From assembly GCA_025618425.1 (NCBI GenBank), contig CM046832.1, positions 61,977,108-62,041,107 on the forward strand: 64,000 nucleotides of DNA. The letters are read 5' to 3'. This stretch comes from Heliocidaris tuberculata (Eukaryota > Echinodermata > Echinoidea > Camarodonta > Echinometridae). How positions within the stretch are numbered: position 1 is the first letter of the stretch; every line of letters begins with the position of its first letter. Shown piece after piece: positions 1 to 11,186 of this stretch. The position numbers were made by a program, and so were the translations under genes. The notes beneath the pieces are model-generated. The model did not search any database and was not told where the DNA came from. It saw only the letters and a program-made list of their open reading frames with translations.

Positions 1-1642
1 TTAGATGGGTACAAGTTTAAAGATGTCATAATTTTTTTTTTAATTGTTATCTATCATGATAACATTACTTAAATTATTTACGTTAATGTAACTCAATTTA
101 ACTGAGTAAAAACTTATTAAGCAGAATAAATAAATTCTACTTAAAATTTCCTGTGACAAATACTTAAAATAATCAAGGCAATCCGTTGACGAATATTTTT
201 TGAGTAATTTCAACGAATTTTTTTTTACAGTGTACTTAATGAAATATCATGATTTAAGGGAAATATTTGCATTCCTTTCTTTCATTCTCAAAAATAGATT
301 CAAAGTTGGAAAATAATAAATATAATGAAATAATAATGTTAATAATTAAGAGGGAAAATAGTTTCAAAGCAGTTGATCGAAAACAAAATCCAAACCTTAC
401 GGACTACTGAAAGTTGCAAGACCATTTCGAAATTTTCTTCTCTTTTATGATGGAAAAAAACAAGTTAAAAAATACTGTAAACAATTTGTTTGCAAGTTTT
501 ATTGATTGCATCATAAGTTTTGTTGTTGTTGTTGTTGTTTTTTGTTGTTTTTTTTTACACTGATGTTGAGATGTTGATTCATCCTTACATGAATTTAATA
601 CAAAGCATGTATTGATGATAAAAAATTGATAACAACAAACTCAGATTGTTTGATTTGCCTTTTCGGGCTTCCAAAGTGGAAATTATAACCCTTGCTATTG
701 TTTACCACCTCCACCTTACAATTACTCAAAGATGCGCCAAAAAAGAAAAGTTTTTTTTTTTTTTTTCAAATCTAGATTGAATAATAATGATGCATGAATT
801 AATAATTAGTCCGAGCAAACTTATTGACTTATTATTATCGACTTTCTTATTGGATGTTGTCATTGCTATTTAAATAAAAATGTATTATTAGAAGTCGTTA
901 GTTCACATTTTGGTGAGCATGTATAATCATTTTGGCTCTATAACATACTGGTAGACCTAATCTCCACAATAACATTACAGTGACTAAAACAGGCTATCAA
1001 ATAATAAGTAAAGTCAGTCCTGTTTATTATTGAATGAATGTAAATGTCTTGATATGATAATGATAAAGTTCGAGTGAAGGTCTATATAGCCCTTGATCGC
1101 AACGTCTGTGAGCACTTGACATATTGCCCTCAAGTAAACAAATTCATCTTCACACACAATATTGTGCACCATCTCTACCCAAGTACGTTCGCTCACTACA
1201 CAACGAATGGACATTCCCTGGGCGCGGACATTTTGAATAGTTTGCCCATTCATATGGAAATGAAGGTGAAGTACACGTACTGAGCTACTACCCGCAATGT
1301 ACAGGCTTACCTCAATAATGAGAAGTTCACCCTGTTTTCCACTTTTTTTTCTTCTTTTTTTTTTGCGTCAAAATGTATCCAGCATCCATATCATATTAAC
1401 ATTAAGCTTCAATTAGTTATATGAGGAAAATAATCCATGTATTGATAGAATTATTCATATTTTTACAAATACTTCATATTTTGAAAACCTGTGTAATCTA
1501 TCGTCATATGACTTAGCATACCTAAAAGAGCAAGATTCATACGTAACCATCAGTCGTAATACTTCTCACGGTATTGAATATGTATCGCATTTCAAGACAT
1601 GGTGTTTGCTCATTACAGAGGAGATTTCGTAATAAGAAAATG
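1..1642. other. AT-rich stretch, no gene seen
   Basis: AT-rich, low-information DNA with a T tract at 751-766. Overlapping open frames on both strands at 1014-1283 lie in slightly more complex sequence, but they resemble nothing I know and lack splice or start-context support. Confidence 0.5.
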
Positions 1643-2411
1643 TGTCAGTTATATACGTAAATGGATGCTGCAAAACAAACTCATGCTAAACGACAGTAAA
1701 ACTGAATTGTTGCTCATTGGCACATCTAAACAGATATCCAAACTTAATTTCGATGGGATATCTATTGGCAGTTCTGTCATAAAACCATCTATGAATGCTA
1801 GAAATCTGGGAGTGCATTTTGACAGTCATTTGAATATGGAAGCACACATTACCAATGTATGTAAATCATCATACTACATATTATTTAATCTCAGACATAT
1901 TGGAAAATATTTTGATCAGGATAGTATGAAAACAATTGCTCATGCATGCATCACTAGCAAGTTAGATTATTGTAATGGGTTATTGTATGGACTCCCTGAC
2001 TCTCAAATAGCACGACTGCAGCGGGTCCAAAACCTCTGTGCAAGACTGATTTGTGGATGCTCCAAATTCTCAAGGATCACCCCTGTTTTGAGAGATCTGC
2101 ACTGGCTACCAGTGCGACAAAGAATATCTTTTAAAATCCTGTTGATTGTCTATAAAGCTTTAATTGGTCAAGCCCCTAAATATATTGTGGAATTGTTACA
2201 ACTCAAAGCTCGCAAACATACCCACAACCTGCGCAGTTCTCAAGATACTTTACTACTGCAAACCCCATCATATAAAACAAAAATTAACTTAGGAGATCGA
2301 GCATTTGTCTGCGCAGCCCCCAAACTGTGGAACAACTTACCGTTAGATATCAGGAAATCACCAACTGTAAATACTTTTAAATCAAAACTAAAAGCATATC
2401 TTTTCATTTAA
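1599..2411 (+). pseudogene. C-terminal part of a LINE reverse transcriptase
   Basis: Open frame of 270 codons, similar to the C-terminal third of CR1/L2-type ORF2 proteins. Familiar landmarks are KLMLNDSKTELLLI, a GVHFD motif, the LDYCNGLLYGLP segment, DLHWLPVRQRISFKIL, and the end motif with GDRAF, LWNNLP and TFKSKLKAYLF. The catalytic region with YADD would lie upstream and is absent, so the product cannot be an active polymerase. The first ~15 codons, before CVSYIRKWML, are probably flanking DNA that happens to be open. No stops interrupt the retained part. It is a dead-on-arrival insertion, not a host gene. Confidence 0.75.
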
Positions 2412-2516
2412 GTACTCACCATAGTTATAAGCACATCAGGAGCTCTTGCAGCGCAGTAGAATACATATACATAGTTTCTGCGCTTTATAAATCATTATTA
2501 TTATCATTATTATTAA
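1643..2516 (+). mobile_element. 5'-truncated CR1/L2-type LINE, 3' end
   Basis: Non-LTR retrotransposon fragment. It starts inside the reverse transcriptase gene and runs through the stop at 2411, a short 3' UTR with a GCGCTTTATAAAT-type motif, and a tail of ATT repeats near 2493-2516. The missing 5' part is typical of incomplete target-primed reverse transcription. The same tail motif occurs in the LINE at 23117-24810 and at 34727-34850, so they probably belong to one clade. The left boundary is estimated from where the protein similarity begins; no target-site duplication was identified. Confidence 0.75.
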
Positions 2517-3342
2517 AATGTTCGTCGTGTAATCACGAAAAATCAACCCTGCTTTTGATGGCATTTTCTGTCAAAATGTATGTAGGATACATATCAATTT
2601 TGTAACAAGTGTGTAATGCATGTATTGAAGTATCTGAATAATACTGAAATCGGGCTTTTGAAAGTTTTCTAAAGGAAATTATCAGCGTTATAAACAAAGA
2701 TGAATAAATTGTTCATATTTTTGCAAAACATTTTAAAGTTTGATCTTTTTGATAATCCGTGTAATAGTTATGAGATATGACATGGCATCGATGAAGAACT
2801 TGATTTCTTCATTATCAAGCATCTTGATTTGTGCAACCGTTTCCAAAGGGAACTGAAATTTAAGGCGTCTTTTGACGGATTTTTAACCTTATCACAGAGG
2901 ATTGCCGTGTTTAGGTGTTCGTGTCAGCTGGTCAGTCATGCCGACTCACTGGACCGGTTGATTGACGTCATCAAAATAGATGTTTATTATGTACGAGCAA
3001 TCAAGGGAGAGGAAAATATACTTATACCCAGAATTTATGAAGAACATAAACAACAGGTCCATTGAAATAAAGATTAAAACAAATGAAAAGATGTAATTAA
3101 TCTTAACATCAATAATTGAACGCACATGATATTAAACAACAACATTCAAAATGGTTCAAAGCAGGAAAATAGAGTCGCGAACGTACGTGTACCCCCTCAG
3201 TAGACGGATATTTCATGCAATGCTCTGAGGGCAATCCTATACTAAAATTTGGTCAAAATAGCTTTCATCTTCCCGTCACATTCCTACATTTCTAGCAGAG
3301 TGGTAGATTACTGTCAAGTTAAAAATTTACTAGTGATCTGGC
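2517..3342. other. No recognised feature
   Basis: AT-rich unique-looking DNA. A 78-codon open frame at 2829-3065 begins at a GTG codon and matches no family I know. I see no inverted repeat or RNA gene. Confidence 0.4.
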
Positions 3343-3410
3343 TAGAACTTGAACCAGGACACGTTGAGCCAAAGTCCCGTAACTAATCCACTTGACCAAG
3401 ACATTCCGAA
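3343..3410 (-). repeat. tRNA-like SINE remnant with A and B boxes
   Basis: Read on the minus strand, TGGTCAAGTGG resembles a pol III A box and GGTTCAAGTTC a B box, with about 36 bases between them, close to tRNA spacing. The arms do not fold into a clean cloverleaf, so this is probably an old tRNA-derived SINE head or tRNA pseudogene, not a working tRNA. Confidence 0.35.
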
Positions 3411-4844
3411 GATGTAATGTAGAATCCAAGATAAATGAATATCGTAAAGAAATATATCGGGACGGATATTCAAACGTGTTTGGCACGGAGGTAAAAATCT
3501 ACTTTCGGTTTGCTGTAAAGCAGATTCGTAATTCAAATAAGAATCTATTCAGCAAAGATTACACAATATTACATCAAAGGTAATATAAGTGCAGTCCCAA
3601 GCGAGTTTTCTGTATTATAAACAAAATAAATTATTTTGAAGATCGTATTATCACGGAAGAAAATTGGCATGCACAGGAATGTTACGTCTTTCTTACAACA
3701 CTCGCAATTTGGTAATGTGATGCCCTAAATTTCCACTTAAAAAAACAAACAAACAAACAAAAAACTGCATTATATGTTGTTCATTCCAGTGCCCAATTAC
3801 ATTTAAAATAAAATATTATTGCTGAAGTGTTGAAATGTCAACGATGTCTTTCCTCAATTAATTCTAATAAATATAATATTTAAGTTCGCTTTGTTAACAA
3901 AACACGTAGTTAGAATAGTGAAAACATGGAATATAAGCGCCATGACTAAGTTACCAATTTCTCTTATCCATGTATAGCTATGCGATCTACATGGTTTAAA
4001 AAATAAAGACTTTCGTTATATTTTCCCCATACTGTCTTTGATATTGTTTTTATAGAGATTTTTCTGACTTGTTTTAGAGTGGGAGTTCCCATGTATTTCA
4101 CCCCTTAATACTGCTAAAAACAGAATGCGATTGTTTGGATACAATGCAGAAGATCATTTCATTCATAGCTTATTCCGTTTTTTTTATAAAGCTACAAACA
4201 GTAACCAGAAAGATTGAAATTAGACATATGACTATATAAACTATACCACAAATTAGTAGCATGAAAATGAAATATACATATTTCTAGGGGAAAGGGGGAT
4301 ACAAGATGTGATATACTTCGAAATGAAACATACAAATATATTTTTGATCAGGCAAATGAAATTTCTTCTCTCAAACCATGGACCTACTAGGTCCATACTC
4401 AAACTATGTTTCCGTGGTTCGTAGCAGGTGCGAATTATAAAGACAGTGTCAAAGTTGTAGAACGAAATATTCATTGATATTTGTAGAGTATCATAGCTCC
4501 TAGACCTCCAAATAAAGTAACATTATGAAATTTATAATATCGCTTGTTTTAGAATATATATATATTTTTTAAATGTTTATCAAAAATTTATGAATTCCCT
4601 GCTGATTTTTATCTCTCAAACATACCGTATGGGTGCCAAAGATCTGATGTCCTCAAAAGAGACAACAATCCACAGTGGAAAATACACCAAGCGAGTTCCA
4701 TTATAGCAGACTAGAAATTTCACTTTGGGACCTTATGATTTCAAATCCATCTCAAAACAACACCGATGAATTTTCTCCCCCACTTTATGTTGTTTGTGTC
4801 TTCTAAAAAGAACAAGAAAGATATTGAGCCTCTCTCTTTCTATC
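3411..4844. other. No recognised feature
   Basis: AT-rich DNA with short homopolymers, including an (AAAC)n-like patch near 3740. Nothing supports a gene. Confidence 0.4.
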
Positions 4845-5069
4845 TCTCTCTCCCTTTGACTTACACACACACACACACACACTCTCTCTCTCTCTCTCTC
4901 TCTTTCTTTCTCTCTCTGTTTCGCCCTCCTTCAGTTTATTTTTCTTGTTTCATCTGTCTTTCTCTGTTTATCTGTCTCTCTCTGTCTCTTTCTACCGATC
5001 TCTTTATCTGTTTTCCTCTCTCTCTCTCTCTCTCCCCCCTCTCTCTCTCTCTCCCTCTCCCTCTCCCTC
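4845..5069. repeat. Compound CT/CA microsatellite
   Basis: (CA)n at 4864-4882 is followed by several (CT)n blocks broken by TTT and CCC interruptions up to 5069. Open frames across it are low-complexity Ser/Leu translations of the repeat. Confidence 0.9.
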
Positions 5070-6895
5070 CGAGTCGTACTTGAGTCGAGATAATCGAATT
5101 TAAATGGAGGACTATTTACAATATTTCACTAAAGATTCCCTTGTGTCGACGGGAAAACAACTTAATACGTCTGGCTGAAAACTGATACCCCAAACCTTTT
5201 ATAAAACACAGACAAAATAGGGGGAAATTGTCCCAAATGTCCCAAATGTAGAGGACCATTTATCATTTTTCGTGTCCCTTGGTGTTTCTATCGTTTCTTT
5301 CACCTCGAGGTGTGATTGTGACAAACAGTTGGGATCAAGAACACCTAATGGTAAGTTCAAGGAACCCAGTGCTGCAGAAATCTATATTTCAAAATGGCGT
5401 CCAGACATCCAGTTGTCTGTTTACATTTTTCATGATTACCTTCAGCAGAAAGGAAGCTGACAATTATCATGATTTTATGCAGACAAAGACAAGGCCAAAG
5501 GAAGAAAACAAAGGAGATTTGGATAATCATTCTAGGCAACTGTCCGCATGACATGGCAAGTAGGAGAAATTCGAATGTATGCCGATTTTAAATCACATTA
5601 ACGAACCACCCCACCGTTTTCAGTCCTCCTTCAGAAATCACTAATTACTACTAAATTACGGTTGAAAACCGAAACACCTTACCTCGACACGTGTACACAC
5701 ACATTATAATGTTTGATAATTCGTTTTTACAGTGATAAACCGAATGTTGTCTGAGAACTTTATAGGCCGAAACCTAGATGATTTAATATTACTGCTGCGT
5801 TTAAGTTTTGCCAGTAGGCCCTTCTTCACCTGCTTGATGTCAATTTGATAAACCCATTATTATGATTACTTATTATACTCCAATGACATTACATTACAAC
5901 CTTATTTGAACGGGATGTACTCTTTTAAGAAGTCGCATGATACAGCTTCTCATAACAAACGTGTGCTGTATCTACAGATTCTTGAATGCGGTATCGTTCC
6001 TAAACTGAAATTGTACTTCGTCACGTGTAGGTTCTACGGCAGAGTCATCGGCCTTTGCATAGAGTATATGTAAATTTGAAATATATGTATGAAAGAAAAA
6101 AAAACAGGGGAACGACATTAATATTGCTGTAATATATCGTTCTATTTAAAATAATATTTCCACACTTCACAAATTTTAGTGTTACAATTATAGAATAAAA
6201 CCTAAATATAATGACTCTGTTTAAAATGAAAAGCTACATTATGATGTAATCACAAATTATATGCAAATAAATGACATAAATTTTAAAATGAAATATAACA
6301 TAAAGGACAAAAGAGAAGATATACTAGAACATGGGAGAAAAATAAGCGTACCGATTTCTAATACATTCCCTATATTAATGTTTTGTTTGTCTTGATCCTT
6401 TTGCTGAAGTACTGCTATAAGATTTTTTTTTTTTTTTACTTCGTGTCATTTGACTCTTCTTTTTTTTCAGTTTGACTTCTTGCGTTAGAAAGGTTAATAC
6501 TTTACAGTGTTTCAAATAATTCAATGAATATAATAACACTTTTATTTAAAAAAAAAACAAAAAACACACTGATGTAATAAACACGTATCTTCAAAATCAT
6601 TACTTGACATCTAAATGATCATTTCAATGTTGACTCCTTAATTCTCAGGCTTAACATTTTTGACACCTGTTTTCTCAATATAAAATCAGTTCGAAATAAG
6701 AAATACGTTTAAAATGTTTCTCATTGCTATTTTGTAGATCTATCAGATATCATACATGTTCGAGTTTTCATGTTGTTCGTTTTGTTCTGTGTCGAAATCC
6801 ACATCCAATTCTATGTACATGTCACTGCATGTAAATGATTGATGAATAGAAGTATTCTCCTGGAGGGTGGGTAGTGGAAAAAATATAGGAAAGAA
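5070..6895. other. No recognised feature
   Basis: AT-rich DNA with T or A tracts near 6423-6439 and 6548-6570. Three overlapping frames of 60-90 codons at 5272-5554 are open on both strands, but none shows a domain. Confidence 0.4.
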
Positions 6896-7185
6896 TTAGA
6901 AGATAAGAGACAAAATGAGAGTGAAATTCAATAGTGAAAGAAAATGGGAGAACAAGCAAAAGTAAAGGGAGAGTGTTAAAAATAAGGAGAGAAAATAGGA
7001 AAGTATAGATATTGTGAGAGATGATCGGGAAGAAAAAATGGGAGGAAAAAAGAAGAGGAGGGGTAATTTAGAGGAGAGGGGGGAGGAGGAGGATGGGGTG
7101 GGGAGGAGGAGAAGGAGGAGGAGGAAGAGGGGGAGGAGGAGGAGGAGGAAGAGGAGGAGGAGGGGAGAGGACAATGGAACAATAG
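6896..7185. repeat. Purine-rich (GGA/GAA) tract
   Basis: About 290 bp in which the + strand is almost all A and G, densest at 7040-7165 with GGA and GGAGGA runs. Frames here give poly-Arg/Lys on + and Ser/Leu/Pro on -, an effect of composition. Such tracts can form triplex DNA. Confidence 0.85.
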
Positions 7186-7189
7186 AGAC

Positions 7190-7331
7190 ATACATATCTT
7201 CACCCGAGGTACCCGCGGGATCCCATCGGGATGTCGGGTGCCTATCATCGGCGAGTCTCTCCGACCGTGACCTTGCAGCATATATGAAACTACTCAGCGA
7301 GCTTCCCTGCAACAGACGATTTGCAAACTAA
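7190..7331. other. GC-rich high-complexity patch, unexplained
   Basis: A 140-bp patch with many CpGs, flanked by the purine tract and AT-rich DNA. Frames are open on both strands. On the minus strand a TCTGTTGCAG acceptor-like site lies at about 7297-7306, with an open frame after it. That frame does not match the phase-1 donor of the upstream exon at 10012-10618, so I do not call it an exon. Confidence 0.3.
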
Positions 7332-7743
7332 AATAGCGGGATAAAAATGTAAATGACAGATTCGTGTTCTTACAACTTGTCTAAAATGCGAATTCTTTGA
7401 CATGTTTTTTAATTTTCAATTTTTGGTTTTGGTTTTGGTTTCTTTTCTTGTTTGTTTGTTGTTGTTGTTTTTTTTACACTACCCTCTTTCGATATGATGC
7501 CTGAATATATAACTGTTCTTATATCCTATTCTTAAAATACATTCGTTTCGTTATATTTATTTCATTATTTCCATTCTAATTCCAAGCTACTGATCTCTTT
7601 TTTCCTTCAACCACTTCCTTACTTATTCTTTTCTCTTTTTGTATTAATTTGATTTGTTTCGTGTGTTTGTTTGTTTGTTTGTTTTTTTCATTTCTCATAT
7701 TTTCAAAATGTCATTTCTCTTCTAATATTTGCCAACTACATGA

Positions 7744-7749
<6 letters not shown>
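7332..7749. other. No recognised feature
   Basis: T-rich, with short GTT, GGTTTT and TTTG repeats. No gene evidence. Confidence 0.4.
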
Positions 7750-7784
<35 letters not shown>

Positions 7785-7793
7785 GGGGGGAGG

Positions 7794-7850
<57 letters not shown>
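7750..7850. repeat. Microsatellites (CT)n then (AT)n
   Basis: (CT)n at about 7750-7779, a short T and G run, then a perfect (AT)n tract at about 7797-7850. Confidence 0.95.
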
Positions 7851-7853
<3 letters not shown>

Positions 7854-10011
7854 TTGCTAGCTAATTATTAGTTGGTTCTTGTAAAAAACAAAATTATTAC
7901 CCTTTTTGTTCCTTTTCAGCGTAAATTTTTAGAGCTTTCATAACTGGTTTTCATTTCCCAGCCTTTTCTTTTTCAAAATAATTACGGTATTCTGTTGGAA
8001 GCAAAGTTTTAAATCATCAAAGAATTAAATAATTTAGAATATGATTATAATATGAAACGTATCAAACCTGTTCTACATTACTTTATAGTTTTTACCTCTG
8101 TTATACGCAAAATTGCTATTGAACACACGTATGGTGTCACAATTAATAAATAGATATATGACGCAAAGAGACTAGACAATATAATAAACAAAAAACAACT
8201 TTGAATTAAGTTTATTAGTTGCATACGCCTGTGATTATAAACTTTATGACTAATTTTCCTGCCAAAATCGCCTATTGTGTTCATGATTTACCGCTTGAAT
8301 TAGTCTGCTTTGCATATACCAATCTTTTATTTTTGTGGTATATGTGCTCTTGGGTTTGCAGTCATGAAAATTTTATGGGAGATTATAGATACATTATCAT
8401 AAACCATTACAGTATAATAATACTGAGTGTGTGTTAATGGCAAGACTGTAAAATATGAAAATATGGGAATATGGAAATCTACAAAATTTATGACATAAGT
8501 ACCCCGGCAGATGTATTACGCTAAAAAAAGAAATCTTTCGAGGAAACAATATCTATATCCCTTCTAGAATATAATATTTTAGAACAATTCTTCAGATCGA
8601 CTAGACATCGCTATTTTTCTTCATCTAATCTCTGCCCACGCACTTGCTATTTTCATTTTTAAAATTTAACAATCTAACGATTTTTATCTTTACAATTTAA
8701 TGATTTTTATACTGCATTTCGGATGGCAACACCTACTCATTTTGGTGTAAATTCTTAAAATCACGGTATCCAGATAAAGATTTTCTAACAACGGTTTTTT
8801 CATAGGTTGGGAATATTACTCGTCAATATGGTCAAACCAGCTCCAATACACGTTCTTAAACAGTTTTGCAAATGTTTGGTACTAGAATGAATAACATTAA
8901 GCGCAAAATAGATAATTGCATTAATCTCCTATATATAAATTCATTATAATATAGTTAAAACTGTATAGATTTCTACCTCACGTGAACATAAACAACAGTT
9001 TAAAATCTGTTTAAAAGTAAAAATTCGTTGAAGAATCTCTAATGCTCATGTCTCATGAATTTGTATTTTCCAATTTATACATGAAAAAAATACAAAACTG
9101 CTTATTTCACGGTAAATTCATCATTCATAAAGACGAGACAAAATGATTTACTTAACGAAATCAATAAATACTCCTACATTTCATTACGAATACATTTATT
9201 TGGAATTATTTTGGTCCTATAATTGAAAAGATTTCAACTTGAAGTTATTTCTATAGAAAGAATGTCCATCGGCATTTGAAACACATGATAGAAAATCTCA
9301 AGAAGGTGTTGTTTATTGTATTATATTATTTTATTCGTATTTAACTTGTGATATAACAGGGATTCAAAATTTCCTTTGACATTGTTTAAATTGGTCTTGT
9401 CGGGATTAAATGAAGATGACAGCCACCACTAAAGCTACTGATAATGCTCAATTGACGTACCAAGGATCTAATTATGAAGATATTGATTACATATATATAT
9501 CAAAACAACTTATGATCCCATGTGTAAACAAAATACGGTATTGTTCTGTACATACGTGAAAGTACATTTCTTTATCATCTGATTAAAACGCATAAGCAAC
9601 ATTAATCTTCAGTTCAGTCAAGTAATATAGACTATGTCTTTTTCAATAATGCGAGAACAATACTTTTGCTTTATCCATATTTGTATACTCGCTATCAAAC
9701 ATTTTGTTGGGATTTTGAATATCTGTATTTTTAAATCAAATTTTCTTCCGTAGAATAATCACATATTTTGAAAGTCTAGTTCAAATATTTCTTCTTTGTG
9801 AAATTATTTTAAGGAAAATGAATAATGTGCATAAATGTAATTTTTTTCCAAACAAAACTGACTGTGTGGAAGAAAACAACTCTTTTAGTTTCGTTCATCG
9901 AACGCAGACGAATGTTTTAATCGACCTGCGATGTTTCTTCTTTGGCTTTTGTGAAGGGGGATATTCAGAGAATAGGTGGATATTAATTACTCAGTTATTT
10001 TTACCACTTAC
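7851..10011. other. AT-rich DNA, probably intron of the minus-strand gene
   Basis: No feature recognised. It lies just past the donor of the exon at 10012-10618, so it is likely intron sequence. I looked on the minus strand for a homeodomain-like exon (the WFQN signature) from here to position 1 and found none. Confidence 0.4.
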
Positions 10012-10014
10012 CTG
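10004..10014 (-). promoter_or_regulatory. Splice donor of the first coding exon
   Basis: Minus-strand CAG|GTAAGTGG, with the intron GT at 10011-10010. It matches the U2 donor consensus closely. Read-through reaches a stop after only a few codons, which agrees with the exon ending here. Confidence 0.65.
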
Positions 10015-10618
10015 CCATGTTAAAAGGGTATGTGGCAGCAGAAGTTGGGTATGAAGGGTAGTTGAAATAAGACAGATGTTGCTGATGAGGATGAGGAGGT
10101 GGAGCAGTAGCGGCTGCATTGTACATGGCTGCCGCGGCGCTACCCATGGGTGATGGGTAGCGTATGTGTGTACCAGCCCCTGTCCCACTCAGGTCGAACC
10201 GCTGAGGCTGTTGGCCCGGGTGAAGTTCCATACTCATTCCGTTAAACTGAAAGGTTGGCGTTGATCTGAGTGTTCTTGTCTGATCATCGGCCACGGGTGA
10301 GATCCCTGGGGGACTGCTGGCCGTCGGGAGCCCCATGGTACCCGTGGTCGTGGCGGACACCGTCGGCTGTAAGAACCGGCAATCGGGACGGGAATTGACA
10401 TAGGCAAAGTGGGCTGTGGCAGCTCCGGCGTGGTGCATGTAAGCCCTGCCGCTACCTGCCCCACTCGACGTGGAGGCTGTGGTGGTGACGACTCGATCAC
10501 CGGCAGCTCCACTTATCTGCATGAAAGCAGCACTCGACATTCCTGCGGGATTGCGACCCTGAAATGTTCCAGATATATTACACGAATTACTCGCAAAACC
10601 TTGTGGGACGTTTTCCAT
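10012..10618 (-). CDS. First coding exon of a probable transcription factor
   Basis: Best candidate for a host gene. Translation starts at the ATG at 10618 in a good context (A at -3, G at +4). It runs 202 codons plus one base to a consensus donor (CAG then GTAAGT), so the intron is phase 1. Composition is Ala, Thr, Ser, Pro and Gly rich. There is an AAAAMYNAAA stretch near residues 161-170, PPPHPHQQHLSYFNY near 173-187, and the exon ends PTSAATYPFNMAG. No DNA-binding domain is in this exon. Disordered, Ala/His/Pro-rich N-termini ending at an intron before the DNA-binding exon are typical of homeobox (including Hox-type) and other developmental regulators, but I cannot name the family. It is markedly richer in GC and CpG than its surroundings. 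No second exon was found in the window. Confidence 0.6.
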
Positions 10619-11186
10619 TTTGTTTACTCCTCGTTTAACCTGTGCTGCTAGTTTTAAGACTGCTCTTCAAATCTTCCAGATAAACCAAAAGAATTACCCT
10701 ACGAGCAATCAAGTGCAATCCTGCTTGAACTACAATGTTGACGATGTGCCGTTTATGTGAAGATGATCTTTATGTCCCTCTTTATTCAGGAAATAGAATA
10801 GAAAATTAACGAATACGAGACACATTTACTACGAAAAAAGAACGAATTGATGTGCTACAGAAGATACTATTGTGCTGTTATTTCTCAGATAACCTACCTC
10901 ACGCCTAAGAGTAGATTATTGTAATTGCCAACCTTTTGCATGAATCCAAACATTGGTTTATGACAGGTATTCTGCTGGCTTTATGAGGTGCTTACTCTGC
11001 GGAGGAATGAAGGCCGAGTGGGAGGTTGGGGCCCTGGAGCGAGGATAACGAGGGTTTGAACTTGACCCCTTTCGACACCCGTACACGTAACTAATTATCG
11101 TCGTCGCCTATGGCCAGCTCCCCGTTCAGATCCAGCACACAGCTGCCGACCCGTTCTTCTCTCATTTTTCTTTCAGATGGCGGCGT
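10619..11186 (-). promoter_or_regulatory. 5' flank / leader of the minus-strand exon
   Basis: Sequence immediately upstream of the ATG at 10618. GC content rises at about 10985-11190. At 11174-11185 the + strand reads CAGATGGCGGCG, close to the YY1 core (AAnATGGCGGC) that often sits near transcription starts. No TATA box is evident. The promoter role is inferred from position only. A 64-codon frame that starts at this ATG on the + strand is probably incidental. Confidence 0.3.

Noticed and set aside
7649..7871. Frames ending in Ile-Tyr repeats
   Set aside because: Translation of (CT)n and (AT)n microsatellites.
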